In this document: in pieces, positions 35,566-49,139 of the stretch | Position numbering within the stretch: position 1 is the stretch's first letter | How the letters are laid out: the number at the start of each line of letters is the position of its first letter | DNA from: Megamerina dolium | Lineage: Eukaryota; Arthropoda; Insecta; Diptera; Megamerinidae | Assembly (NCBI GenBank): GCA_963854835.1 | Contig: OY978526.1 | Coordinates: 61,504,649 to 61,568,648 of the forward strand | Reading direction: 5' to 3' | DNA: 64,000 bases | The notes under the pieces: model-generated | Database searches by the model: none | Seen by the model: the letters and a program-made list of their open reading frames with translations, nothing else | Told to the model about the DNA's origin: nothing | Program-made: the position numbers and the translations under genes

Positions 35566-37367
35566 TAAATAAATTTGTACGTACCTGAAATGAAAGAAAT
35601 AGAAAAAATCATTATTAGAAAGAGTTATAAATATTATGTATTCCTGAAATTGTTTGAAAAATGCAAATAGACATGTTAAACTATTCTTGAAATTCCATAA
35701 AAATAATATTATACATTAAATAATTTCTTCATAATCTATAAGGGGAAAAATATCAAATGACCACCACAAAGCGTTGAAAAACATACGTATAGTACGGTAA
35801 GTGTATTGAAAACTTTACCACTGTAAAAACAACGTATTAATTAATTAACGTAATAGATCAAAAGGAAATTCTGAAATATTGTTTACCCACAAATCTTTAA
35901 ACGTAAATAAATAATTACCATGATATGGTACAAAAGCCCAAAAAGTATGCAATTGATACCTGTTAATAAACCAAATAGCACATTACATGGTGCTGGAGGC
36001 GCACACCGTTTTTGTGGGGGGTGCAGCATTATCGTATATATACTTTGCGACTCTACTACAGAAAGGATGTCTTCTGCTGTGGTATCCTACTGTGTACTAT
36101 TGCAAGATGTACATATGAAGGCGCTGGAATGATAATTGATAAATGCGACTTTTTTGTTCAACATCTCACTGATATTTTGAGAGATCTAATTAATTAAAAT
36201 GAAATAGGGATCATTTGTTCGTTCTTTACAATTTTGAAATTAGCACATATCACATTTTGAACACAGTGTCTTCATATATGGTACAGGTATATATTTATTT
36301 CATAAAGTATATGCGAATAAAATTGTTTGTGAATAACCAGCACGCATCCAAAAGATATCAATTTAACACAATAAACCGCATATCAGTATGAGTCTATAAT
36401 TATTATTAATTTGTCAAAAAACATAAAGCAGATGCCTTCAGTACTAAAATGAAACTACCACATACATACTATATATTTACATACAAATTGTACGAATATG
36501 AGCAATTGCCAGATGTGAGAGGTTACCAGTCGTGACGAAGGAAACTTTCAATGTAAAATCTTATATTTTGTCTGTAAACAAATTGAAAGTGATTACAACG
36601 TCCGATACATACTGCCAATATAAGACCAGCACAAAATATTTACTCTTTTTTATTATATAAATAATAATTTTCTGTTATAAAAATAGATATTTATTAGTCC
36701 ACTCAATATAAAAATATCAGTTTTATAAGAGTATGTGTCAAATTTTTAGCCGTATTATGTGAAATTCGACGCAATAAATCATTTGAATATGCAAGTTTAG
36801 TTCTTGTACTCTCCAAAATGCAAAAAGCTAAATTTAGGGAAATCAAAATAAATCGTTGCTTCACATTTCCATACTTCCTAAGTAAATTCAAAATGTTTCA
36901 GTAAATACTATTCACCTGTTAACCTTGTCACTAATACCACATGAGGGCATCAGAAAATAATGGAACAAATTGGAAAAAATATTAAAAAAGAAATACATTC
37001 AGATAAAAGGAAAAAAATGCATACATAAACAAGTTAAGAACCACAAAAGGCCGGGTGCATCATATTGAGAACAACAACTGCAGTGTGTCAGCAGCATGCA
37101 GCCTGTACATTCAACACGCGCCAAACAAACACACATTAAAAGTACAGCGAAAAAATCGGGGGAGAGGTGGAAAGAAATTATAAAATCATAATAGTGGAAA
37201 CATGTACAATAATCCAAATACAATTACCTAGTCAAATCATAAATATTGGTACACAACTCATTTATTACGAATGCAATATTGGGCGCATCCATTTCATCTT
37301 CACTGCGATTTGACAGTTAACATTTATGCTTCACTGCCACTGTTTTTTGCATCAATTGTTTACAATC
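35566..37367. other. AT-rich DNA, nothing recognised
   Basis: No gene seen. The last ~100 bp before 37368 is probably the 5' leader of the maT relic. Confidence 0.4.
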
Positions 37368-38136
37368 ATGGAACGGGGGGACATCGAAAATCATATTGTT
37401 ATTGGCTAACTGCCTATTAAAATGCAACATGGGAAAAGGTGATATCTTTTGGACGTTGCGACCGCTTGGAACGACACGCAGTTTTGTGTATGGTGCTGTG
37501 AAGTTGCTTGAGGATACTGGCAGAGTACAAGACCGTCAAAATCCGGCCGTCCGCGCATTGTGAAAACTCAGGAAGCGATCAAAGCCATGAAGAAACGAAT
37601 CGACCAAAAACCGCTGGGAAAACAGAAAATCTTGTCGCGGGAAATGCAAATTTCGCAAAAATCCATGTACATGAAGATTTAGGACTCAGCGCGTACAAGC
37701 GATGCTAACGACCGTACTTGTGGGAAAACGCAAGCGAAAATCAAAAGTTACTCAGCCGGCACGCTCACAGACAAATTCTATTTACTGACGAGAAGATCTT
37801 CACCGTAGAAGAATCATTCAATAAACAGAACGATCGTGTGTATGCTCAGTCATCTAGAGAAACATCCAAACTCATCCCGAAAGAGGCCACCATCCCGCGT
37901 CAAAAAACAACATTTCGAATTTTATATCCACGGATGATTCGCCAGCTGGTAGTCCAGACTTCAACCCGTCGGATTACAAGTTTTGGTCCGTATTAGAGGG
38001 CATGGCTTGCTCTACTGGACACCCAAATATTGAGCCGTTGAAGCGAGCCCTTGTCCGTGCATTAAGTGCGTCTCGCGATCGATGAGTGGCCAGATCGTCT
38101 CAAGTCGCGCTGGAAGGCAAATGGAAGTCATTTTGA
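37368..38136 (+). pseudogene. Second maT/DD37D-type transposase remnant
   Basis: A trace starts at ATG 37368 (MERGDIENHIVI). Readable parts are VKTQEAIKAMKKRIDQKPLG, KQKILSREMQISQKSMYM, DLGLSAYKR and then ILFTDEKIFTVEESFNKQND, holding the first catalytic D at about 37787. The segment with the second D is deleted near 37900-37920. The trace resumes NISNFISTDDSPAGSPDF, NPSDYKFWSVLEGMACS with the third D, and DEWPDRL to a stop at 38134-38136. Frameshifts separate the blocks. It is a different lineage from the maT at 14.7 kb (its motif is FTDEKIF rather than FSDEKN). Possible terminal TATTGGG repeats near 37275 and 38171 are too short to be sure. Confidence 0.8.
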
Positions 38137-38716
38137 ATAAATTGTTCTAAGATTTGTAGCTATTGAATAACCCAATAAAAAGAAAAAAAAAACAATTTTG
38201 TAAAATATTAATTCATTTTCATTTGGCGTCGATTTTTCTGTGTATCAATATTAATGACTTGACTAGGTAAATACAATTACCGTCACAACAACAATAATAT
38301 CTACAACTAACATAGTATACATACACGATGGCTTTATAAAAAAGCAAGTAAAACTTAAAAATTACATGAAAGAGTGAGAAAAATAAAATGACAAAAAAAA
38401 ACCATAGAAGCAATACGCAATCACAGCACATTAAAAGGGAAGTAACTTTTTGATTTACAAAACTACATAGCAACAAATGAAATAAAATGTAGACAGCAGA
38501 CAGACTGTGATGGTAATGGAGTTTCTGGTGTTGTTTGTGCTATTACTGTTGCTGTAGTTAAACAAGTGTTGCACACGTTGGAGGTTGCTGTTGTATCAGT
38601 TCAGTCTACAACCTAGACTAATTTGTAGATAAATTTGATATTATGTAAAAGGGCATTGGAAAAAAATGTTTTTTTTCGAAGCTACGCAAATACTTTTTGT
38701 GCAACTTTTGTAGAGA

Positions 38717-39003
38717 GTGGGTGCCGTAAATCAGTGATAGTGTATTGGCCTTCTGATCTGTAGGTCGTGAGTTCAATCCACGGCTGAAGCATAACAAAAT
38801 TTAATATCGAAAAGATATTCGAAATTAAATTTTCGGTTTTGCCGTTCGGAACCGGCAAATATAAGTAGGTCCCTTCTAATGCTGTTCAAATTTAACACGC
38901 AAAACACTATTGGAGGAGAAGCTCGGTGGTATCACAATGGGCTTTTCTGACCTAAGTGTGTCGTCTCAGAGAGAGGGCAGCCACAATATCAAAACATAAC
39001 ATA
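38717..39003 (+). mobile_element. tRNA-derived SINE, long-3' form, 10-bp target duplication
   Basis: Plus strand: GTGGGTGCCGTAAATCAGTG head, GATCTGTAGGTCGTGAGTTC, then CCGTTCGGAACCGGC, TAAGTAGGTCCCTTCTAATG and the long 3' end (GACCTAAGTGTGTCGTCTCA, GCAGCCACAATA). A perfect 10-bp duplication TTTGTAGAGA flanks it (38707-38716 and 39004-39013). It lacks the middle of the body and has no (AACCT)n tail. Confidence 0.9.
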
Positions 39004-39235
39004 TTTGTAGAGAAATATTCAGGGAATATACATATGCAATGTACACTAGACCGTAACAAAAAAAAAATTCCATAATATTGTTACCAAAAAAGTATTTACT
39101 TTAGAGGTTTTTACCGACCTAGAATACTTTCAAGTCAAGTGTTCAGAAAGAATTGGAACAAAGTGAACTTTTTTTCTCTATATATTGTGATACGATCTAA
39201 TGTACACATTTTGCACAGTACACGAATTTTTTTTT

Positions 39236-39262
39236 AATATCGTGCGTTGACCTTCTATAACA
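39236..39262 (+). mobile_element. SINE head fragment left of the jockey insertion
   Basis: AATATCGTGCGTTGACCTTC followed by TATAACA matches the SINE head (GTGCGTTGGCCTTCT ... ATAACAA) with the part between deleted. It continues on the other side of the jockey fragment at 40446. Confidence 0.5.
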
Positions 39263-40445
39263 TTTTTTTTTTTTATTATTACAAACATTAAAACAATATA
39301 TACAAATAATGTTTGTTAACACTACAACTAGTTACAAGAAACTAACGAGCAGTTTGATTTTGATACATTACTTAAAGCAAATTTATGAAAAAGTGTTTTT
39401 TATAACCCCTTCTTTAGATTAACAGCCAATGAGGTCATACGGGGTTTTCCATTAGATCGGTCGCGTTAGGCCTGTGGTATTTAGAAGCTTGGCGGCTTCT
39501 TCCTTTACGTGACTCTGAAGCTTCATAGAGTGGGCTTGTTTTTTTATTTCATCAGCAACCATATTAGTGCTGAGGTCACAGTGAATTTCAATGTTGCGAG
39601 CGTACCAAGGTGCATTGACAATATTTCTAAAGACTTTATTTTGAAGTCGTTGAATTATATCTACGTTGCATTGACTGGCGCAGCCCCAAATTTGTGCACT
39701 ATATGACCGCACTGGTTTTGGAATTTGTTTATATATTTGTGTACAGGAGATACAGAAGGGGACAAAGGATGCTTCCTTGAGGCGCGCCAGCATTCACTTC
39801 TTCTAAATTGGAATTTATCGTTTATAGTAGAGTGATTGCAACGAAATACAAATTGATGTGAAGGTATAAAGTTACGAGACTCAATGATTGGTTTTAAGCG
39901 ATTGAGTCCCAGCTTTTCTAACAGTTTTGAGATTTGTGTCAGAAGTGATATCGGGCGGTATGAGAAGGTCTTTCCCCGGCTTAGTGATCATGATCGTCTC
40001 TGCAACTTTCCACCGACTTGGGACATATTGGAGTTGGAGTGATGTGCAAAGAGTTTTGCTAGTTTAATTGGACTTTTATTGCGAAGTTGTTTTAGCACTA
40101 CCGTTGTGATTAAATTAAAGCCAAGCGCTTTTTTGTCTTTAAGATGTTTTATTTTTTTTTGTAATTCATTTATAGTTATATATGGGATAGGGACGTTATC
40201 TTACTCGAAGATGGTGTACAAGTTATAGCATTGATTTTCATTCGGTTTTGTATCCTTATCACTTCTAGCTTAAGTGTTATTATTAGCTTTCCTCACTAGT
40301 GGAACATGACAGTTTAGCTGTTTTAAGTATTTTTTTTTTTCTTATCTACTGTTAATTCTGATAGATACTTATTCATTGACTCATTTTTGATAATATTTAT
40401 TTCTCGCGTAAGTTCCTTAGTTGCTTTGTTAAGGACAGTTAACTT
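39263..40445 (-). mobile_element. Jockey-like retrotransposon, 5'-truncated, reverse strand, apparently inside a SINE
   Basis: The T-run at 39263-39274 is the element's poly-A. On the minus strand from the right are KATKELTREINIIKNESMNK and YLSELTVDKKK (pre-RT region, 40323-40445), IKHLKDKKALGFNLITTVVL, KTFSYRPISLLTQISKLLEK, LGLNRLKPIIESRNFIPSHQ and FVFRCNHSTIN. After a deletion come PVRSYSAQIWGCASQCNVDI, QNKVFRNIVNAPWYARN and EAAKLLNTTGLTRPI (39452-39793). The YADD catalytic region is lost in the deletion near 39790-39800, and frameshifts occur. SINE sequence abuts both ends. Confidence 0.8.
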
Positions 40446-40690
40446 TAATATCGAAAAGATTTTTTTAACGGTACCTATCTGTCGGTAAGCAATTAGTAAT
40501 TCTTCCGGCTGTAACAATTAGCCATGCAAAAGCTTCTAAAAGAGCTCTATAACGAAGATCTGAAAAAGTTATGTCACAAGGGTTATGCTGTTCGGCACCA
40601 GCTAATATAAGTAGAACCCTTATAACTCTGTCCAAAATTTAACACGCACTACAGTACTGGAAGAGCCCGGTCAAAAAACGTTTCGGGCCT
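40446..40690 (+). mobile_element. SINE body (right part), split by the jockey insertion
   Basis: Plus strand: AATATCGAAAAGATTTTTTT, CTGTCGGTAAGCAATTAG, AAGCTTCTAAAAGAGCTC, TAACACGCACTACAGTAC, and a short-3'-form end with CATAAGTGCCACATATTTT-like sequence. The tRNA-like head is missing here; part of it lies at 39236. Confidence 0.78.
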
Positions 40691-40910
40691 ATAAGTGCCA
40701 CATATTTTCTTGTTTGTTTTTATAATAAACATTTCAAATATCATGTAACACATGGGTGTGGCACTGCAATTTTTGTAAAAACAAATATGTTAAAAATACT
40801 AATTTATTTTTTAGTTTATAACTTTGATATTGATGATATAATTTTTATGGTCATGGACATGTTAGAGAGGTAGAATTTATAAAAAATATAAATTGCACAA
40901 TTCAAAAGAG

Positions 40911-42645
<1,735 letters not shown>

Positions 42646-42661
42646 AGTACTAAATGTGAAA

Positions 42662-44085
42662 TGTGAAAATGAGCCTATGGAGGGAACACTTCTCCACGTT
42701 ATTGAAGTTGATGCTATGATCAATTCCGCCAGTGGAGGGGATGCCCGATAACCTCAATTACAGATGATAGAGTTGATGTTCCACCATTGTAAGGCTGAAG
42801 AACAACAAAGCTGCAGGTGCTGAGGGCCTGCCTGCCGAGTTGTTTAAGACCGGAGGCGATGAGCTGCTCGCCTGCATGCACCAGCTCATAAGCAGAATAT
42901 GGTCAGATGAAATCATGCCTGAGTGTTCTCTGTCCTGTACATAAAAAGGAGACCCCACAATTTGCGCCAACTACCGTGGAATAAGTCTCCTGAGCATCGC
43001 ATACAAGGTTCTATCGAGCGTACTCTGTGAAAGGTTGAAGCCTATGCTCAGCAACCTGATTGGACCTTATCAGTGAGGCTTCAGACCTGGTAAATCCACC
43101 ATCGACCAGATTTTCACACTGCGCCAAATCCTGGAGAAGACCCAAGAAAAACAGATCGACACACATCACCTATTTGTTGATTATAAAGCCGCTTTCGACA
43201 GTCCGGTAAGGGATTACCTCTACGCAACAATGTCTGAGTTCGGTATTCCTGCAAAGGTCATTCGACTTTGTAGAATGACACTGCATTACTCCCGTTGTGC
43301 AGTGAAAATTGGAAAGGACCTCTCCGCACTGTTTAATACCGAACGGGGATTCAGACAAGCTAATTCGTTATCGTGCGACTTCTTCAATCTTATTATGGAG
43401 AAAATAATACGAGCCGCTGATCTACGACATAATGGAAAAATCTTCAACAAAAGTGTCATGCTGTTAGCGTCCCGGCTAACAGTCCCGGCGTCTTGGACAG
43501 TACGTCACTGTTGACAACTACGCTTTTGAAGTAGTAAGGGACTTTGTCTATCTTGGAACCAGCATAAACAGCAGTAATGACGTCAGCCTGGAGATATTGC
43601 GAAGGATCACTTTGGGCTAACTAAGCAACGAAAACTACACTCTACAAGTCTCTCATCATGCCTGTCCTTACATATGGTGCTGAAGCCTGGACAATTTCCA
43701 CATCGGATGAGCGAATGCTTGGAGTTTTCGAGAGAAAAGTCCTACGCAAGATCTTTGGACCTATTTGCGGTGGTGGCGAGTACCAAATAAGGTACAACCA
43801 TTAGCTGTACGAGCTGTATGCCGATATTGACATAGTAAAGCGCATCAAAATCCAGCGGCTGCGCTGGCTAGGTTATGTCGAGCGAATGGAAGAACACGCT
43901 GGAGGACGACGCAGAAGAGGAAGACCTAACCTCCGGTGGAAAGACCAAGTACTGGAGAACCTGACGGTGCTTAGAATTTCTAACTGGCGCCAGCTAGTGA
44001 AGAACAGAGATGGTTGGCGAAGCATGTTATTTTCGGCCTAAATCGATATTCGGTTGTTATGGCCACATAAGTATTTAAGTAAATA
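42662..44085 (+). mobile_element. Non-LTR retrotransposon (RTE-like), 5'-truncated, 16-bp target duplication
   Basis: A perfect 16-bp duplication AGTACTAAATGTGAAA flanks the element (42646-42661 and 44086-44101). The 3' tail is a short AAGTA/TTTAAGTAAATA-type repeat rather than poly-A, as in RTE-like elements. The inside codes for a damaged reverse transcriptase. Its GC content is clearly higher than the flanks, which helps define the edges. Confidence 0.85.
42789..44040 (+). pseudogene. Reverse transcriptase of RTE-like retrotransposon, YADD box deleted
   Basis: The plus strand reads VRLKNNKAAGAEGLPAELFK (RT motif 0/1), ISRIWSDEIMPE, NYRGISLLSIAYKVLSSVLC, then LIGPYQ.GFRPGKSTIDQIF, THHLFVDYKAAFDS (motif A, D present) and GIPAKVIRLCRMTLHYSRCA. 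GFRQANSLSCDFFNLIMEKI is motif B. NKSVMLLA then jumps into unrelated frames, so motif C (YADD) and about 80 codons are deleted near 43465-43505. Downstream are DNYAFEVVRDFVYLGTSINS, YGAEAWTISTSDERMLGVFE, RKVLRKIFGP and RIKIQRLRWLGYVERMEEHA, with the C-terminal RRRRGRPNLRWKDQVLENLT. Several stops and frameshifts. Clade assigned from C-terminal style and tail; it could belong to a neighbouring clade. Confidence 0.78.
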
Positions 44086-44264
44086 AGTACTAAATGTGAA
44101 AATTAATTTTTTCTTGATAGAAACGCATTTTAAATTTATAATAATATTATGTAATATATATATAATATAATTTATAAATTTATAATATAATCGCAGGGTA
44201 GTTCATAGATTATTGATTATTCACATACAATATATAGCTTTTGAATTAAAACTAGGCACATAAT

Positions 44265-44625
44265 GTGGGTGCGGTAGCTCAGTGGTTAGTGTTCGCCTTC
44301 TGATCTGTAGGTCGTGGTTAAATCCCCGGCTGATGCATAACAAATTTAATATCGATAAGATTTTCTTTCGAATGATACCAACCTGTCGGCAAACAATTGG
44401 CAATTCCGACAGTAAGAACTTGCCATGAAAAAGCTTCTAAAAGAATTCTGTGACAAAGCTCAGAAAAAGTGATGTCACAAGTGTTCTGCCGTTCGGAACC
44501 GGTTAAAATAAGTAGGTCCCTTCTAACACTGTTCAAATTTAAGATGCACAACAGTAATGGAAGAGAAGCTCGGCCAATGAGCCCTTTGGGGCTTTAAGTG
44601 ACACATATTTATTTATATTTTATTT
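44265..44625 (+). mobile_element. tRNA-derived SINE, short-3' form
   Basis: Plus strand, nearly full length: GTGGGTGCGGTAGCTCAGTG, GATCTGTAGGTCGTGG, then CTGTCGGCAAACAATTGG, CCGTTCGGAACCGGTT and CCAATGAGCCCTTTGGGG, with an A/T-rich tail to 44625. A probable 7-bp duplication ACATAAT flanks it (44258-44264, 44626-44632). The B box is mutated (GGTTAAATCC). Confidence 0.88.
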
Positions 44626-44689
44626 ACATAATGTTAGTTTTATCATATAAATTATATACTATTAATTGCGTGAAATTGTGTAATAATTA

Positions 44690-45110
44690 ATCCTATCTCC
44701 CATAAAAAAGTACTGTTTTGCAAGTAGATTTTAAAACTTAGAGCGCGAAAATATAAATCTAGAGAGCCAAATCTCAGTACTTACGATTATATTTCCTAAC
44801 ACATGCTGGAATATGGTCGTAGTCGGATGAAAATCACACCAACCTCCCATACGAAAGTATGCTTTTTCATGTATGCTTTAATACGTTTTGCTTATGGTTT
44901 TTTATCAACGATCAAGAATGTTCAAAAATTGACGTTTACGGCATAAAGCTACACTTACTTATCATAGAAAAGTTATATTTCTATTGTATTTTTGAAACTG
45001 AAACTACGTATTAACACTTCTTTATAATTAAACGATCTTCGATATGTGGGCATTCGATTGAAAACCACGCCTATCTATATGCCTACATACAAAAGATATA
45101 TTTGCAGACT
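44690..45110 (+). repeat. Degenerate array of the dispersed repeat
   Basis: Modules with GCGCGAAAATATAAATCTAG, GTCGGATGAAAATCACACCA, CCTCCCATACGAAAGTATGC and GATTGAAAACCACGCCTA, period roughly 100-170 bp. Same family as 19.9, 33.3 and 48.2 kb. Confidence 0.55.
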
Positions 45111-45449
45111 TTGAACACAAAAATTTAAAGCTATTGAATTAAAATCAGCACAAAAGATTTTATTAAGAAACATGTTTGCTAGACATCAAAATTCCTTTCA
45201 TCTGGAGGGAAACTTTTCATTGATTTCAAAAATTGTATTTATTTTTTCTGAGTTACAAAAAACAATTTGAAAATTTTAATATGTTGTTCCTTCGGCTGTT
45301 TATACTTCTTTGGTTGAGCAATACCCAAATTATATTTATTTCTTCAATTTATATATATTTTTTAGGGATTAGCCGAATCAGACCACTTATATGAATCCCT
45401 TTTCGTCCCTCAAATCGTGTGTTAATTAATTGTTTGGTTGCAGAATTCT

Positions 45450-45850
45450 TATACTTCCTTCCTCATAATAACATCACGCGTTATTTTAAGCATGTCTTTG
45501 TGGGGTATGTTCCACATTTCGAGTTCATCAATAAATTGGTGAACCAGTGTGGACATCCTCCTGCTTGCCAATGCAGGACACTGGCACACTATGTGCTATC
45601 TCTACCTCTTCCATGCATAATCTGCAAATGTCAGCATCCTTCTCTCCAACAAGACCCATCTTGCTGAGGTGGTACCTGAAATTGCCATACCCAGTTATTA
45701 ATGCAGTCAACCAGCATAGAGTTAACCATCCTAGACTGAGAGCCCTACCCGATTCAATGCTCTTTGATAGCCTCAACGAAGCTTTTGCCTGTCTACAAGT
45801 GGATAAGTTCTCCCATCTCGTGAGATGTAGTTTCTTTATCCACTCTTAGA
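45450..45850 (-). pseudogene. I/LOA-like retrotransposon polyprotein, extreme C-terminus
   Basis: The minus strand reads RLSKSIESGRALSLGWLTL, TALITGYGNFRYHLSKMGLV and ICRLCMEEVEIAHSVPVSC. The last is the CCHC-type region after RNase H in I/LOA-like elements; compare CQLCLEEDETTEHLLCNC at 16.9 kb. A frameshift leads to ELEMWNIPHKDMLKITRDVI and the stop near 45450. Only the end of the protein is left. Higher GC than the surroundings. No tail or target duplication recognised. Confidence 0.75.
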
Positions 45851-47826
45851 CATTTGCCTTCAACTACCCGTTGCTAAGAGCAACTACTGGTTCCGGTCCG
45901 GTCTTCAATTTACAAAAGAATATATTTTGTTCACCTCTGAAATTGACTATTGTTAGTTAATGAACCCTTAAAAATCGATGTTTACATATTTACTTGAACT
46001 CAGTATGTATATGGATAGTATAAGAAAAAAACCAAAGAGCGATAAAATGGGATGAATAAATAAACAAATGAGGAAACACAACAGCAAAGCATACTAAGAC
46101 TAAAATAAATTGAAGCAAAGAAACAAATAGAGATGACACATTTGAGATGAGCATAACGATGAAGACGATGCAGACGATGGATCCGAGAATCTGTTGCTTT
46201 TGTAACCACCACAAGATAGAAAATATAAGTATACAGATAGAAGTATAGTATTAGTAAATGTGTAAATACGAGTAATAGTGTGAGTACTTACCCCTAAAGA
46301 AATAAATAATCAAAAATTGTAAAAGAGGAAATACAAAAGTTCCCACAAAAGTGCCTGCTTCTTACAAAACGTCAGTTCAATTTGTCTTTTACGAAACAAA
46401 AAACAAACAAACAAACAAAAGAAAACACAGAACATCAAACTGAGCAGATAGAAAACCACGATAAAGAAAGAATAACATATATGCATACGAGTACCACATA
46501 AGAATATGTGCATGTTGCATATAAAATACAACTCATTTCATATTCATTAAATACGTTTCATTATAACAGAAAATTGAAAGTCAAAAAAGAGACGAAAATT
46601 GATGATGGTATTGGTGGTAGGAAAATATAATATGTATTTCCAATCTGGACTGCTGCTCAATGAGAATTGTATATTGCTTGCTTTTTTTTTTGTACTTTTT
46701 TCAACTTTGGGAAATGTGCTAAGTGTACTTTATTATTTATATTAATCACCATTAAATATTGAATGACCGGCAATACATTCAACAGACTGACCGGCAATAC
46801 ATTCAACAGACTGACCGTACTACATACGTGCATGTGTCCAACCGATCGTGTAGCCATCACATCAGAACCACTTTAGAGCATTTTTACTGCTGCGATCGGC
46901 TATGTAGTAGTACTTTTAAAAATGTCATGCCACATCAAAGTATATTTAATCCGTTTAATAGAGTAGAACAGCCACCACTCAACACACATGCATGATGCTC
47001 TCGTGGGTACTTTATGTAATAAGTTTGCTTGTATAGTATATAAATTTTTACGTATATGTGTATATTGCGTGATGCTGGCTAATAATGACCAACACCATCG
47101 TAATTTTCATCTTTTCATCAGTTTTCATAGCCAGCAGTCAGTCACTCAATCAGCAGTTTGACAAATGCTATGACATTTGATTTTCTGCACGATTACTTAT
47201 TTGGTAATACAGCATCGACTGTACATCGAGTATGTACAGCTATACAACTATAGGTACGTATGGCCATCATCAATATCGACAACTGAAGTGATATTGCTGT
47301 ATCCTTCGTTGATGTTGTTGTTGTTGAAGACTGCTATTGTTAATTGTGGTGGTGGGTTTTTTTTTTCTATTATTATTTAGCATGTGCTGCCTGCCATATT
47401 GTCTATTGCTTAAGCAAACGTACTTAGTTGCCAATAGATGATGCAATGCGACTAAAAATGGTAAGTGAATTTTTCATTTTTCAATCTCGAATATTTTAAG
47501 AATAAGAAATGTTTTTCTTTCTGTATAACATTCATATATGTATATATTAGGATAATATATTGTTTTAAACACTCAGCACAACAGTTGAAAATAATATAAT
47601 ATTAAGAATATTATTGATTAGTAACAAAATCCGAGACTCTCTGTCTATTCGGATGATAACTGTTCTAATTATAAAGCAATCTTGCCGAAAATGGGAATAC
47701 AAGAAACATATGAATTCGTGAATTGGCGCAATTAATGAAAACCAAACCTACCTCCAATACAAAAATTGGTGGAGAACCCTTAATATGTATGTTGTCATAC
47801 TTAAAACTAAATAAATAAATAAGCAT
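45851..47826. other. AT-rich DNA, no gene supported
   Basis: Contains a 24-bp tandem duplication at 46765-46817 and a GTAAGT donor-like site after a short ATG frame near 47450-47463. Neither is enough to call an exon. Confidence 0.4.
46765..46817. repeat. 24-bp direct tandem duplication (2.2 copies)
   Basis: A unit starting GACCGGCAATACATTCAACA is repeated twice exactly, followed by GACCG. Confidence 0.9.
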
Positions 47827-48141
47827 GTGACACTTATAAGCTTCGAAGGGCTCCTTGGACAAGCTTGTGCGTGTTAAATTGTGGACAGTATTAGACGGGA
47901 CCTACTTACTTTAACCGGTTCCGAACGGCAGAACCCTTGTGACATCACTTTTTCTGAGCTTTGTCACAGAGTTCTTTTAGAAGCTTCTCCATGCAAATTG
48001 TTACTGCCGGAAGAAATGCCAATTGCTTGTAGACAGGTAAGTACCGTTTGAAAGAAAAATCTTACATTCTTATTCGATATTAAATTTATACTTCAGGCGG
48101 GGGGACCTACAGATCAGAAAGCCAACGCACTAACTACTGAA
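47827..48141 (-). mobile_element. tRNA-derived SINE, diverged copy
   Basis: The minus strand shows the body (CAAGCAATTGGCATTTCTTC, AAGCTTCTAAAAGAACTCTG, CCGTTCGGAACCGGTT) and a damaged head in which part of the B box is lost. The 3' end is of the short form. Confidence 0.8.
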
Positions 48142-48189
48142 ATATATCGAATTGAACCTGAGTATATTATTAGATTACTTTTACCAGAG

Positions 48190-48705
48190 AATTTATATAC
48201 TTGAACATAACATTACATCGGCCTTTCATACGAAAGTTAGTCCTTATGAAGATTTTTACACAGTTCACGCGAAAATAAAAAGATATCTTTATGATACTTA
48301 GTATTGGTAGTTAGTTTGACTGGACAAGAAATATATTCGAAAATGGGTAAAATCGGATCAAAACTACATCTACATCCAGTACAAATGTATGTTTTCGTAT
48401 GTATAATTTCACACTGTTCTCGCGAAAATCTAAAGTTATGTAGCTGAAATTTTGTCATAAGTTTACACATACTAACTATTCGAGAAGATTAAAAATGGGC
48501 AAAAAGGGATGAAAACTGCATCTACTTCCCTTACGAAAGTATGTTTCCGTATGTATATTTTCACCTTTTTCGCACTAGTTTAAGAATGGACGAAATGGAA
48601 TGAAAACTACATGTACCTTCCGTAAAAAATTATGTTTTTATACATATGGTTTCACAGTTTTCGCATGAAAATATAAAGCTATAGAGCTTGCAACCTTGAA
48701 TTAAT
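48190..48705 (+). repeat. Tandem array of the dispersed repeat (about four modules)
   Basis: Best array in the window. Modules contain AAATGGGTAAAATCGGATCA, then CCAGTACAAATGTATG or CCCTTACGAAAGTATG, TTTTCGTATGTATAATTTCA and CTCGCGAAAATCTAAAGTTA. Period about 100-150 bp. It lies between two SINEs. No coding potential. Confidence 0.65.
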
Positions 48706-48794
48706 CTAACCCTATCCTATATGTGTGTCTCTCTGAGTGACTTAATGTAGAGTCTTTATTATTTTATATTATATATAACTTTACATTGAATAGT

Positions 48795-49139
48795 GTGGGT
48801 GCCGTAGCTCAATGGTTAGTGCGTTCGCCTTCTGATCTGTAGGTCGTGGTTCAATTCCCGGCTGATGCATAACAAATTTAATATCGATAAGATTTTTCTT
48901 TTGAATGGTACCCACCTGTCGGCAAGCAATTGGCAATTCTTCCGGCAGTAACAACTTGCCATGAAAAAGCTTCTAAAAGAACTCTGTGACAAAGCTCAGA
49001 AAAAGTGATGTCACAAGTGTTCTGCCGTTCGGAACCGGCTAAAATAAGTAGGTCCCTTCTAAAACTGTCCAAATTTAAAACGCACAACAGTAATGGAAGA
49101 GAAGCTCGGCCAATGAGCCCTTTGGGGCTTTAAGTGCCA

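Noticed and set aside
37275..38177. TATTGGG repeats as terminal inverted repeats of the second maT relic
   Set aside because: Only seven matching bases, too short in AT-rich DNA to define the ends.
44221..44551. Similar minus-strand open frames across several SINE copies (also at 48.9, 54.2 and 30.0 kb)
   Set aside because: The shared sequence is the antisense of a non-coding SINE; frames are broken differently in each copy.
47450..47463. Small first exon ending in a GTAAGT donor
   Set aside because: Only five in-frame codons after an ATG, no promoter or acceptor partner; donor-like strings are common by chance.
48795..48866. tRNA gene
   Set aside because: The A and B boxes are those of a SINE head repeated in other copies, and a proper anticodon stem does not form.
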